Shown: positions 23,518-33,370 of the stretch, piece by piece
Numbering within the stretch: the stretch's first letter is position 1
How the letters are laid out: the number at the start of each line of letters is the position of its first letter
DNA from: Hydractinia symbiolongicarpus
Lineage: Eukaryota; Cnidaria; Hydrozoa; Anthoathecata; Hydractiniidae
Direction: 5' to 3'
Length of the DNA: 64,000 nucleotides
Assembly (NCBI RefSeq): GCF_029227915.1
Contig: NC_079882.1
Coordinates: forward strand, 18,490,501-18,554,500
The notes under the pieces: model-generated
Told to the model about the DNA's origin: nothing
Seen by the model: only the letters and a program-made list of their open reading frames with translations
Databases searched by the model: none
Translations under genes and position numbers: made by a program

Positions 23518-25896
23518 CTAAATTTCTAAATCAGAAAAAACCTTTTTCATGAAAGCACTCTCACATAGTTGGCATTTCAAGTTATTTCTAACAAGCAGCA
23601 AGCAATGTTCACAACACATATCTCTCTCTGGTATGTAATCAGATCCTCTTGAAACATAGTGCAACTTATCGTAACCGTTTTCTCTCAGATGCAACAATTG
23701 TATGTACTCGTGACGGAAAATTCTTGGCCAGCGACATTGGAAAGTGGTATTGTTAGAATACTTTACAATCATCTGGTGCTTTTGCTCCCGCCCTTCCATA
23801 CTATTACATCCAATTCCGAAACCGTAGCACAGCAAAGTACTTTCAGCATGGAAAGGTATGCAGTTACATAAAGTCCATAAACTGGGTGAGACGCTTACAT
23901 CATACCAACAGCTTGACTTGAAAAGTAGTTTACATTGCTTCTTTAAATCTTTTAAAAGTTCCAAATTGAAATTCTCTACACGTACTGATAGTGAAATAAT
24001 TTTTCGCAAACATATGAACTGAAAATGGATTTGATGCAGCCTTATTTTCATTTGTTCACTCTTCAATTCATTTAAAATAAGTAAATTTAATTCTGGGAAA
24101 TGACAAAGAAAGGCTTTACTCTCCTTTCCACGAAAACGAAAAGTGAAACTACTTTCATTCTTAGAACTGCTTTCATTAAACCACCGGATAATTTTTTTCG
24201 ACAAAAAATTACATCCCATTGCTGAACGTATAAAATTAACAAATTTAATTAAAGCATGTGAGGAAGGTATATCTTTAAATGCTTTGTAGGAATTCAATGG
24301 AGCAGTTGCCAAACATAGATTGAATAACTTCATGAAGTGCTCTTTGACGACATTGTTCTTCAGATGAAGAGGTTCGCCTTTTGCTTTATCAATATAATGG
24401 CCAACCAAGGGGACTTCTTCTTGTCTACCTTTCAAAACTTTAGATATATAAGATGTCAAGTTACTACGTTTCGTTGCACTATTTCCTTTGCATTTAACTT
24501 CGATTTCTTTTTTTTTACCTTCAACCTTTTTGGCATCACTTATGCGTTTGTGATAGTTGAAGGGCATCCATTTGTCACTTTGCTTGGTTCCGTATGTATA
24601 TTCAAAATTGGCTGAATTATCTTTATTTACATTTCCGAACGTTGAAAAGTAGTAGGCTGAATTTGTTAGTTCCCCAGCCAAAAAAGCCAACATCTTCATA
24701 TCGTTAGGTAATTCACCCAATAAAAATTCAACTTTGTAGGCAACTTCATCAACATAAACAGTGAAAACCTGACTTTCCAAAAACTTCACGTCCGACAACA
24801 ACTTGAGAACATAATTGCGTACAACAGTAGAATTTTCCTCAGTATCACCACCAAAAATTAAAAAGTTTTCGGAGCTGCTGCATATCCGATTACCAACATT
24901 AAGAAAAGAGACTAAAAATGACATACCACAAATAGGAGCTCCATCCCCACCAAGAGCAAATACAAACAGAAAAGATTCAAAATCTTTTTTTTCAAGCATA
25001 TTGAATGTTTTTAGTTTGTCACTCCGTTGACGATTCACTTTTAAATAGAATTTTGCCAATCGTAACAAAAATTCATCACACGATCTATAATTTCCTGTAA
25101 CTGATTTTGTTTCATCTCCAAAGGTTAGAGTTGGATGTATGTCATGTAGTGTTCCTATATCAATGTTATTGATAATGGTTGCTAAATGAGGATACTGAAT
25201 ATAATTAACCACTGAATTCTGTTTATTCTGGGAAATTCTATTTGCCTTTCTAATTGCCATGTATTTAGCTTTCCCCATGACATTGTGGCTGTAAAAAACA
25301 TTGAGAGAACGTAGTTTATTATCTTCTGAATTGTAAAATTCTTCATTTGCTATTTTGATGGTAGTTTCCTTTATCTGTTTTACTACAGATGATTTAGCAT
25401 TCAATAAACTTTTTGCAAACATTTTTGAGGGGATTTTCGAACACAATGTGTCAATCATACCAAACATAACCGGCTGAACAGATTCCTTAGACCCTCCGTG
25501 AATGGCAGAACAAGCTTCAAATGTTTCCAGACGACGTGTATCTTTTGCTGATCTATTTAAATCACTAGATGATGGGAATTTACTACGCCTCTCAGCTGTT
25601 ACCTTGCTGATGCTAAATTTGACTTCAGAGTCCACTCTATTCTTACTACACTCATAGTTTAGGTGTCTAACACGTTTTCTTTTTCTAGCTAATCTATTTC
25701 TTAACTTATCAACATCCCTTTCAATCAAAGTTATCTCACTGCTCAATGCTGCTAATTGTTTTTGTTTTTCCTCAATTAGGTTACTCTGATTTGAAATTTT
25801 CAAATCCATATCGTTGATTTTTTTTCTGTTTGATGTATATTTTCCTAACTGGGAAAACTTAATGTTTTGTGCCTTTGACTTTCCTTTAGGAGGCAT
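23518..25896 (-). CDS. Intact 792-aa ORF of an uncharacterised, probably mobile, gene family (candidate transposase-like protein)
   Basis: The single uninterrupted ORF starts at ATG 25896 (MPPKGKSK). Parts in order: a basic N-terminus with a coiled coil (about 28-80, rich in E/K/L); a middle region with LGGDGAP (D318), IFGGDTEEN (350-354), YVDEVAYK, then GELPNDMKMLAFLAGEL and YYFSTFGNVNK (394-425); EPLHLKNN (508-515); the C-terminal third with CYGFGIGCNSMEGREQKH (690-707, E701); and a terminal zinc-binding pair CxxC (762/765) and CxxC (775/778). I recall multicopy proteins with similar LHLKNN and SMEGRE motifs from cnidarian genomes, mostly unannotated. The spaced D, H/N, E pattern and zinc cysteines suggest an RNase H-fold (DDE/D-like) transposase, but this is inference. 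No terminal repeats could be assigned. A 167-aa ORF precedes it by 55 bp on the same strand. Confidence 0.7.
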   Translation of the reverse strand: MPPKGKSKAQNIKFSQLGKYTSNRKKINDMDLKISNQSNLIEEKQKQLAALSSEITLIERDVDKLRNRLARKRKRVRHLNYECSKNRVDSEVKFSISKVTAERRSKFPSSSDLNRSAKDTRRLETFEACSAIHGGSKESVQPVMFGMIDTLCSKIPSKMFAKSLLNAKSSVVKQIKETTIKIANEEFYNSEDNKLRSLNVFYSHNVMGKAKYMAIRKANRISQNKQNSVVNYIQYPHLATIINNIDIGTLHDIHPTLTFGDETKSVTGNYRSCDEFLLRLAKFYLKVNRQRSDKLKTFNMLEKKDFESFLFVFALGGDGAPICGMSFLVSFLNVGNRICSSSENFLIFGGDTEENSTVVRNYVLKLLSDVKFLESQVFTVYVDEVAYKVEFLLGELPNDMKMLAFLAGELTNSAYYFSTFGNVNKDNSANFEYTYGTKQSDKWMPFNYHKRISDAKKVEGKKKEIEVKCKGNSATKRSNLTSYISKVLKGRQEEVPLVGHYIDKAKGEPLHLKNNVVKEHFMKLFNLCLATAPLNSYKAFKDIPSSHALIKFVNFIRSAMGCNFLSKKIIRWFNESSSKNESSFTFRFRGKESKAFLCHFPELNLLILNELKSEQMKIRLHQIHFQFICLRKIISLSVRVENFNLELLKDLKKQCKLLFKSSCWYDVSVSPSLWTLCNCIPFHAESTLLCYGFGIGCNSMEGREQKHQMIVKYSNNTTFQCRWPRIFRHEYIQLLHLRENGYDKLHYVSRGSDYIPERDMCCEHCLLLVRNNLKCQLCESAFMKKVFSDLEI

Positions 25897-25951
25897 GGCA
25901 TAGAAATACAACAAAATAAAAACATTTAACTAGGATAAAAATCCAATTCTG

Positions 25952-26455
25952 TCAATAACTACATACCATACCATATTGATTGACAACTTTGTACGATGCA
26001 GTTATATTTAATGTCTTTGTTGACACTTTGTAATGTAAAATACATTTTTTTTCATCGTCACATATTATATCACCGACGGCATTGCTTTTAAACTTCTTTT
26101 TGAATATTTTATTGATATCAAGGCTAGACAAGTTTGATAAATGGAATTTCAATGACCCAAGATGGTGAAAAATAATACTAATTTCTTTAATGATACCACT
26201 TTTGTCTTTCTTAACAATCAATTCTCTACCGTAAGCTGTGCGGAAGTCGCGAATGGCTTTATAAACAGCTAAAAATATTTCGGAATGGACACGTTCATTA
26301 ATGACAACTTTGAAGGGATTATACAAAGTTTGTTTTGCTTGAATTTTTCGATTAAGAGATGTTAAAATTGTATCGAAGTGAAACTTTATTAAATTGATGA
26401 CGAGGATATTTTTTTCGTCCAACTCTGCATATGAATCAATTAAATCTGACATCAT
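25952..26455 (-). CDS. 167-aa ORF preceding the 792-aa ORF; partner protein of unknown function
   Basis: The ORF runs from ATG 26455 (MMSDLIDSYAELDEKN) to a stop at 25952, intact. The reading frame is open further upstream to 26536, but that part is AT-repeat-like (alternating Tyr-Ile), and TTTTTAG just before 26460 could be a splice acceptor. I recognise no domain. It is lysine-rich, mixed alpha/beta by eye, with a cysteine pair near the end (IICDDEKKC). A donor-like GTATGT lies at its 3' end. A splice to CCTAG near 25926 would join it in frame to the larger ORF, but the intron would be only about 40 nt. It is probably the first ORF of the same mobile unit. Confidence 0.5.
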   Translation of the reverse strand: MMSDLIDSYAELDEKNILVINLIKFHFDTILTSLNRKIQAKQTLYNPFKVVINERVHSEIFLAVYKAIRDFRTAYGRELIVKKDKSGIIKEISIIFHHLGSLKFHLSNLSSLDINKIFKKKFKSNAVGDIICDDEKKCILHYKVSTKTLNITASYKVVNQYGMVCSY

Positions 26456-26559
26456 TATACATGATCTAAAAACATAGGTAATTATAAATATATATATTAT
26501 ATATATATATAGAAAAGAAAAGTTATTATCTGTCATTTTAGAAAAAGAAGATGAAAAAG

Positions 26560-27760
26560 AGAGGATATTTTTATTTACTATCTTAAGTGGATAAATTTTG
26601 GAGAGTATTTAATGGTGAATGACCAAAATGGAATACTTGGCGGGGATTTAATTTTGCGAATGATAAATTTTATAAAATTTGGCGAGGATTTAATTTGGCG
26701 AATACAAAAAAATGTTTATTTTAACGGAATTTATTTTGGCGAATGACACAAAGAAATGAATTTTTATGTCTTGGAATGTTTTAAAAAAAATAAGAATAAA
26801 CGTATATATATATAAACACAAGTTCGTTATTTATAGGGAAAAAACATTTTTCTTTTCTTAATTAAAAAAAACGGTATTCCAATTCCAGCTCCTTTTAGAT
26901 CGTTTATTCCTTAAATATATAAATTAGTGGAAATAGTTTTTCTTATGTGGTCCTTCTTTTATTGCCTGTAAGAATGCGCGTACATATACAGAACTTTGTA
27001 AACATTCGCTCATCTATACACAGAACTCTAGCTAGCTACGGTTTAACGCATCTATTTTGCCTAAAAACCCTAAATTTTTCCTTGTTACTTGTGGATGAAT
27101 GAAAACTTGCGAAAAAATTAATACATGAGAAAATTTAGTCAGAATAAAGCATAGCTAGCTATAGCTATACAATGGGACAACACATCCACAAAATATTTAG
27201 CTAGCTAGCTAGCTTTAAAGACAAGTTTTAATTTTTTTTATATGGATGGGTTTCTTGTATATATTGTGAAAAATTGAGAAGTCGGCTATATGAGACCTAA
27301 AATATACTTATACTCATAGGACATAGCCAGATAGACCATTAACACACCTTAGTTTACAGAATATAATAAAAAAGAAACAATTTAAAAATGGCCGCCATTT
27401 CTTAATTCCTGAGACTGCCATACGTAGCTTACTACAATTTTCCCATACTTCCGTTGCTTTTATTTACCAAAAAAACTTCAAAATTAAAAAATGTAAAACA
27501 ACAGAATTGAAGATTCGTCTTACAACTTGCGTTTTAATGCCTTCAAATAGAAAAATAATACCATTTAATACTATTCTATACCCAACAAAGTTTGTTACTG
27601 GAAGGGTAAAATTGAAAGAGGCACTATTTCATAACAGCTAAAAAGACATTCCACGATGTTCAACATAAGCATGTTTATATTCGATCGAAAGAAAATTTAT
27701 TCGACTTTCAAATTCTAGCGCTCGTAAAACCATCAGACACGTTTAAAACACATACCAGAT
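26560..27760. other. Non-coding, repeat-like; short GGCGA/TTTAATTT repeats
   Basis: Between 26636 and 26750 the motif GGCG(G/A)GGATTTAATTTTG, or close variants, recurs about every 45 bp with GCGAAT. This may be a terminal region of the element holding the ORFs at 23.5-26.5 kb; I did not find a matching inverted end on the other side. AGCTAGCTAG words occur at 27031, 27163 and 27200. No gene seen. Confidence 0.4.
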
Positions 27761-27769
27761 AAAAGTATG

Positions 27770-28025
27770 GTACCATGTACCAAAGATATAATACTTACGG
27801 TCCTCGACCGTTTTTAAAAACCTACGGGCCGAAAAACGCGGACGCTTTTGATAAGCATTTCTTGGACCGTTTTTACCCGCCGTGGTCCCAAATGGTCAAT
27901 TGCAACCACATCATCGAGTTTATTTACGCAATTTTTTTTTTAAGAAAAACTAACTTCGGGTGGATTCTAACACACCACTTCTGGGTTCACGTTAAGACGC
28001 CTTGGCCAACCGAGCTATCGCGGCC
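27770..28025 (-). repeat. tRNA-derived SINE, minus strand
   Basis: The minus-strand head has A-box TAGCTCGGTTGG (28006-28017) and B-box-like TGTTAGAATCCACC (27959-27972), both close to Pol III tRNA promoter consensus and at the spacing of a tRNA with a longer middle. A body follows down to about 27770. The aligned open frame on the plus strand is a by-product. Confidence 0.7.
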
Positions 28026-28119
28026 TGAGTTAAAGTATTTAATTTGACGGCTTTTATTTTAAGCAATTGTAAAACTGGTTCGACGGCTGGCGTAATTCGC
28101 AAACTGAATTTTTTTTTTT

Positions 28120-28340
28120 TTGCGAAATGATTTCTCTCAACGAAATAAAGTTGTGTTGTGACTTTTAAGTTCTAAGAATAGTCCCAAAGAATTTCCTCAT
28201 TATCAGGATTTCATAAGAATTTTTAAGCGGTATTTTCAAGAAATGGCCAAAGGCTCTCAGAGGTATAGGAGCTAAAAATTTCACATGCAGATTTCTAATA
28301 AATAAATATAAAAAGTAGGTAAGTAAGTATCATAGCCATG
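28120..28340. repeat. Diverged partial copy of the piggyBac-type MITE interior
   Basis: About 200 bp share a run of words in the same order with 61.85-62.09 kb (AAAGTTGTGTTG, TCAAGTTCTAAG-like, GGATTTCATA, AGTAAGTATCATAGCCAT). The terminal TTAACCC ends are missing here. Confidence 0.65.
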
Positions 28341-28449
28341 CATCATATCTCTCACGCCAGGAACAGCTTTAAATCAATTTTTAAATTTTGCTAAATGACC
28401 CCTAAGTTAAAAATATATTGTTGCAGTGATGTGTAATTGGCATTGACAT

Positions 28450-28735
28450 GCGAGATAGTTTATGAAGTCTCTGCATCTTGTTTCTATTGGTACTGCTATC
28501 AACAAAAGTCCTGTGAAAGGGGTCCCAGTGCATTTAAAAGCTCTCATTCAAGCTGCAAAAACCGTGCTAGCACAACAATCGCTCAACTCGACAACCGCCT
28601 TAGATATTAATCCTATTCTCATGCTGAACGCTAAGCAGAAAGTAAAGATACACACTTCTAGCATAACTCGGTTGGAGTTTAAAACCAAGACCCTTCGTAC
28701 TGGAACGGAACGCTCTACCACAGGGCTACCATATA
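28450..28735 (-). repeat. tRNA-derived SINE, minus strand
   Basis: The minus-strand head has A-box-like TGTGGTAGAGCGTTCC (28706-28721) and a near-consensus B-box GGTTTAAACTCC (28674-28685), giving tRNA-like spacing. The 5' end lies near 28735; the downstream extent is estimated. The plus-strand open frame here is not a gene. Confidence 0.65.
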
Positions 28736-29128
28736 TGTTTCATAAATACAACAACTTATAACACTCTGTATTTCTATCCGTGGTTTTTCCATGGGCTAAC
28801 AAATGTACTTCTAGCTTCTTTTTTTTGACTGGACGTCATGTCCTAAGCAAATGACTACAGAATATTGTAAATGGTAAAATAAATGCATAAACTATATTGA
28901 ACGCCGTCTCTAATAACTACGATGGCCCTGAAGGCTCACATTGTGCGCGGTGTTCTTGGTTCTGTGCAAGCTCTTCTTAGCACATTGCGCGGTGTTCAAC
29001 GACCTAATGCGCTCTTCTTGGCTTACTTTGCGCTGTTCTCCATATAAAATTTCGAGAGTTGTTCTTCTGGACCTGATTTTTTATAAGTAGACTGGGGTAG
29101 AGTTATGAAGCCAGCGGGTCAGTAGTTT

Positions 29129-31169
29129 AAGGTGACGGTATACCTTTTAAGCATGGTTTTTTAAATCGCGATTTTTTCAGCGATAGTTAATCAAAGTTTA
29201 TTCATTCATACATCACCAAAAAGTATTTTGAACCACCCTATCAAATGGTATAAAAATAACTTGAAACTTTTTAACTCGTGAAAAGTACAGAGACGTTTTT
29301 AAACACACCCTACCTTGAAAAAAGCGACTTCATTTACAAAACTACTTCGTTTGCAAATCTCATTCGATGTTCTATAGAATCGTGATAGATGTATGCAAAA
29401 ACGATTTTTTAATTATTTTCCACAAGTCCCCGTTTTTGATTTATTCTAATTTTTCTAAAAATCCATTTTTTAACTTAAACTTTCATCTTTAAGATGTAAT
29501 ATATAGGAGAATCGTTGATTTTTTTAAAATAAACAAGAAGCCCTATGGGCTCTAAGAATTTCCGCTCGCTAGTAAAATATTTGATGACAACCTGCTAATT
29601 CGTTGTGTTATCGTGCCAAACATTCGAAGAGGTTTGGTGCATGAAGCTGAATATAAAGCACACAAGTGACATTATATCTTACAACAAACGCAAACAAAAC
29701 GAAACGTGTCATAATAAACTCACATTTTAAAAGAAATTGCTAACAAAAAATACAGCCTATCATTCATGGTTGAAAGTCTTGCGATTGAAACGTTTATGGT
29801 CTTAAACGGCATTTAGTTAAAAAAATCAAAATTTTGATGTGAGCATCATTTTCAGCATACTCTTTTTATTAACTGTGCTAATATTTGTCGAAAATAAAGT
29901 AGTTTTAAATTTTGGACAAATTTTGGCCTGTAATGACATTTAGGTGACAAAAAATCAAACTTTTGTATCATCATCATTTTCAGCATACTTTATTTGTTAA
30001 CTGTGCCAAATTTGGCCGAAAATGAAGTGGTTTTAATTTTTGGACCAATTTTGGCCTAAATTGACAATTAAAGTGCCAAAAAATCAAAATTTTGATCTCA
30101 CCATTATGTTCAGCATACTTTATTTGTTTACTGTGCCAAATTTTTGTTGAAAATAAGGTAGTTTTAATTTTTGAACCAATTTTAGCCTAAAATAACATTT
30201 CGGTAACAAGAAATCAAAATTTTGATGTCACCCATGTTCAGCATTTGTTAACTGTGCCAAATTTTGTCGAAAACAAATACCAATTTTGGCCTGAAACGTC
30301 ATTTAAATGAATTCCCAGTACTTAGAGAGCTTGGGTACGAAGTTTAAATCTGTGACGTTGCAGTTGACCATTTGGGACAAGGTTAGTTAGTTAGTCAGTT
30401 ATACCAATACTATCCTCCTCTCAGAGGAACGTGAAATCCCAGGGTCGATTTTTCTCAAAAATTGCTCCGAAAGAAAAAAACGACGGTTTTAAAGAATTTC
30501 CTACGCCTTCGGGCGCGGAAATTCAAAAAAATCGCTTTTAGATAAACACATTGGCTACAGCACAGTAGCACTCTCCCTTGTAGATCTTCTGTAGTTTTGT
30601 AAAAGAGATTTGAAATGTAATAGATGGTATACGAAAAAAACAACACCACGAAAAAGTGTTTTAAAGATTTTTTAAAATATCACACCTTTCAAGCATACTC
30701 ATAATGATGGTGATACTTTCACACTTCCGGGGCGATCATTGTTCAGAAGGTTGTCCTTTTAAATTTTATTATTCGTAAAGACGTGACAGAGAATACCATA
30801 GAAATAGAACTTTCTAAGTCGTTTAACATTTTTCTGTGACTTGTAGACACAGAACAGGATGGCATACATTTTTAGAAAGGAAAGTGTTTTTTTTTTCAGA
30901 TGCAATGGTCATTTCTTTTCGGAAAGGAAATGTAATTTATTTTTAAAAGTTATACTCAAGAGGATGATAAGTGTTAAAACATTCACTCTTAACTCTTATT
31001 CAATTTAAGGTGTGAAAGACCGATCGGAAAAAAAAGTTAGTTAAACAATATTCCCCTTCGAAAAATAAATAAATAGTTTCACCATTGGAAAGATCGTCGT
31101 TTCTTTAGTATAAATGGCCAATAAAAAAAATCGATTTTTTGATACAATAAAGGTATACCGTCACCTTAA
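29129..31169. mobile_element. Nested 2-kb element with TTAA flanks and GGTGACGGTATACC inverted ends
   Basis: TTAAGGTGACGGTATACCTT on the left (29129) and its exact reverse complement on the right (ending 31169) define the element. TTAA on each side looks like a target duplication. The interior has a tandem array (29.80-30.30 kb) but no transposase. It sits between the left end and the integrase ORF of the larger element, so it inserted into it or is an internal domain of it. Confidence 0.7.
29800..30310. repeat. Tandem repeat, about 4 units of 115-125 bp
   Basis: Each unit contains AAATCAAAATTTTGAT, TTCAGCATACTTTATTTGTT, AACTGTGCCAAATTT and a TTTTGGCCT stretch. Four diverged copies follow one another, the last shortened. 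A related TTTTCAGCAT stretch is at about 53.95 kb. Confidence 0.85.
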
Positions 31170-31228
31170 ATTAACTTTTTATCTTATAAAGGAATACTTT
31201 TATTTCTAGCGCTCCTTTTAGTTTAGAC

Positions 31229-31760
31229 ATGATGGAGGAACTAATCGAGTCGTACTTTTTAGATGGATATACAAATGTTGAAATTTTGAGTTTCTTAGCC
31301 ATTCAACATAATATTTATATAAGTGTATCAACACTTAAAAGAAGACTGAAGGAAAAAAAATTACGTAGGCGTATCTCAAAACAGAACGAATACAGAGCTG
31401 CAATAGAAGCAGAGGTAGCAAGACAGCTTTTTGGCAGCGGCAGTAATTTGGGTATGCAACTGTATGGAAGTTCAATATATTATCTTTTGTTACAGTTGAT
31501 AATGACTATGTTTCGTTTAGGATACAGAAAGATATGGAGTATCTTGAAAAAAATGAGTATTGCTGTTAACCGTAACACAGTTATGGAAATTGTCAGGGAA
31601 TTGGACACGGAAGGAGTGTCAACAAGGAAGAAGAAAAGACTTCGCCGATGAATATACTCAGTACCTGGTCCAGACTTCTGTGGCACATCGATGGCTATGA
31701 AAATTTGAAGCCATATGGATTTTCGATACACGGGTGAATTGACGGATTTTCCCGCAAAAT
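31229..31760 (+). pseudogene. Broken integrase (HTH plus start of DDE core) of the 7.9-kb element
   Basis: A 140-codon ORF opens with a helix-turn-helix-like region (YTNVEILSFLAIQHN, then STLKRRLKEKKLRRR), followed by a helical linker ending STRKKKRLRR. A stop (TGA where relatives would have Arg) follows. After a one-base frameshift the expected start of an integrase core appears: LWHIDGYENLKPYGFSIHG with the first catalytic-type Asp, another stop, then IDGFSRKIL. The rest of the core is absent. I recall the same HIDGYDKLKPFG-type motif in integrase-core proteins of cnidarians. The ORF is therefore clearly dead: two stops, one frameshift, one truncation. Confidence 0.75.
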
Positions 31761-32175
31761 ATTATTATTTATTAACATATATTATTTTCTAATCCGTATA
31801 GCAGCCTCTCCTTGGCCTGACCGTAAAACAATGACATCATCTCTCTTCCTGGGCCAACACCAACACTACCTTCCATCATACCAAAATTTGTAAATTCCAC
31901 AGAACTTTTTGTAACATCTTTGTTATTTTGTGTTCTCAAATATTTCTCTCAACTGTTGTAAATCATCTTCAAAAGAGGAAGGTTCAAATATTTCTCTGCG
32001 CCGTTCAGGCTTTCTTCTTCAGTATCTGATAAAATTTCAATTTTCTCAGTGTCAAATTTCAAGGAATCCTCAAAATCTATGTTTGTTCACAAATCAAACA
32101 AGTGTTTGTATACGTATGGCTACAGTCAGAACAAATTTTCCTTTTATTAGCTACTTTCGGTGGGGAAAGTTCCAG

Positions 32176-32714
32176 TTAATCATCAATATCCTCAAAATAA
32201 AACCTTGTTTTGAGTACAAAGTAAGTTTTCGACGGGTAGAGGCCATTGCTCTTGAAATAATTTGCTAAATTTTCATTGGTAAAAATTTCTTCACCAAAAC
32301 TATCACATATTGTAGCTCTACTATTTTTCAAGGCCTTCTCTTTCAACTTATCAAATGTTTGCTCTTCATCAGCCTCAAAAAATACAAAACGATGGCCACC
32401 TTCATCACACTGCTTCACAATTTCCCAAGTACCCTCCTCCTGTCCACCAACACAAAGAAATCTACTATATCTGATTTGAACCTTCAACTCTGTGTTTTTA
32501 AACCTTTCTTTTTATTTTTAACATCCACTTTCTCTGTCGTTTTATGTCCTACTTGAGCTATCAAGTTGTTCAACCTTCTATAAATATTCCCTTGACGTTT
32601 GGTTGCGGAATTTGAACATTCAGATTGGTGACTGGCTGGCTGATTATCACCTTTCAGCTTTCCAATTGGATTTTTTACTTCGTCCCTGATGATTTCTTTT
32701 AGCACTCCCTCCAT
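32176..32714 (-). pseudogene. Degraded second ORF of the 7.9-kb element, convergent to the integrase
   Basis: ATG at 32714 opens a lysine-rich segment (MEGVLKEIIRDEVKNPIGK) that runs into a stop at 32484. Shifting one base, the sense continues as LKVQIRYSRFLCVGGQEEGTWEIV to a stop at 32176 (FYFEDIDD). Together this would be about 180 residues with one frameshift. Function unknown. The position, convergent with the integrase between the same terminal repeats, suggests it belongs to the element. Confidence 0.55.
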
Positions 32715-32747
32715 TTTTGTTTATTTTGTGTTTACCTTGTAACATGG

Positions 32748-32968
32748 AGAACACTTCATGGAAGGATCCATATAGACTGTGAATATGTCGTATCCGACAT
32801 TGTCGTATTCTTCCCCCGACGACATCGGCATCCGACACACGACGTTAAGCAATTTATCAACGTTGTAATGTTCTTAATACATACTACTGCCTAATATAAT
32901 ATCTTTGTAATATACAGTAATACACTGTAGTACTTAGTAATATGCCGTATTTTACACTGTAAAACCTT
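32748..32968. repeat. Left arm of a long internal inverted repeat (partner at 36.23-36.53 kb)
   Basis: This segment reappears in reverse complement at 36232-36528 with moderate divergence and one insertion. Shared words include GCACTTCATGGAAGGATCCA-like, CGACGTTAAGCAATTTATC and TAATACATACTACTGCCTA. It lies just upstream of the start of the minus-strand ORF, so it may include that ORF's promoter. Confidence 0.8.
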
Positions 32969-33370
32969 GTAGTATTCAGTAACATCCTGTAATACCCTGT
33001 AGTATCCAGTAATACACTGTAATACTTTGTAGTATTCGGTAATACACTGTAATACCCTGTAGTATTCGGTAATATACTGTAATACCTTGTAGTATTCAGT
33101 AATACACTGTAATATTTTGTAGTATTCGGTAATCACTGTAGTACTTAATAATATACTGTAATACTTTGTAGTATTCGGTTATATACTGTAATACCTTGTA
33201 GTATTCAGTAATACACTGTAATACCTTGTAGTAATACATTGTAATACCATGTAGCATTCGGTAATATACTGTAATACCTTTTAGTATTCGGTAATATACT
33301 GTAATACTTTGTAGTACTGTGTAGGTATTTGGTAGTACACTGTAATACTTAGTAATATACCGTAACTAGT
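32905..33370. repeat. Tandem array of about 30-bp CTGTAATAC/TTGTAGTATTC units
   Basis: Roughly fifteen diverged units built from CACTGTAATAC and TTGTAGTATTCGGTAATA follow one another. A shorter inverted array of the same words is at 36.12-36.30 kb. Open frames rich in Tyr and Thr here are products of the repeat. Confidence 0.9.

Noticed and set aside
27959-28025. True tRNA gene on the minus strand
   Set aside because: The A- and B-boxes are present, but the acceptor arm and overall cloverleaf do not pair convincingly, and a long non-tRNA body follows; a SINE fits better.
28462-28761. 99-codon plus-strand ORF
   Set aside because: Overlaps the tRNA-derived SINE head antisense; no recognisable domain.
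32891-33136. 81-codon Tyr/Thr-rich ORF
   Set aside because: Product of the 30-bp tandem array.
32905-33370. CRISPR array
   Set aside because: The units are contiguous and diverged without unique spacers, and the genome is animal.
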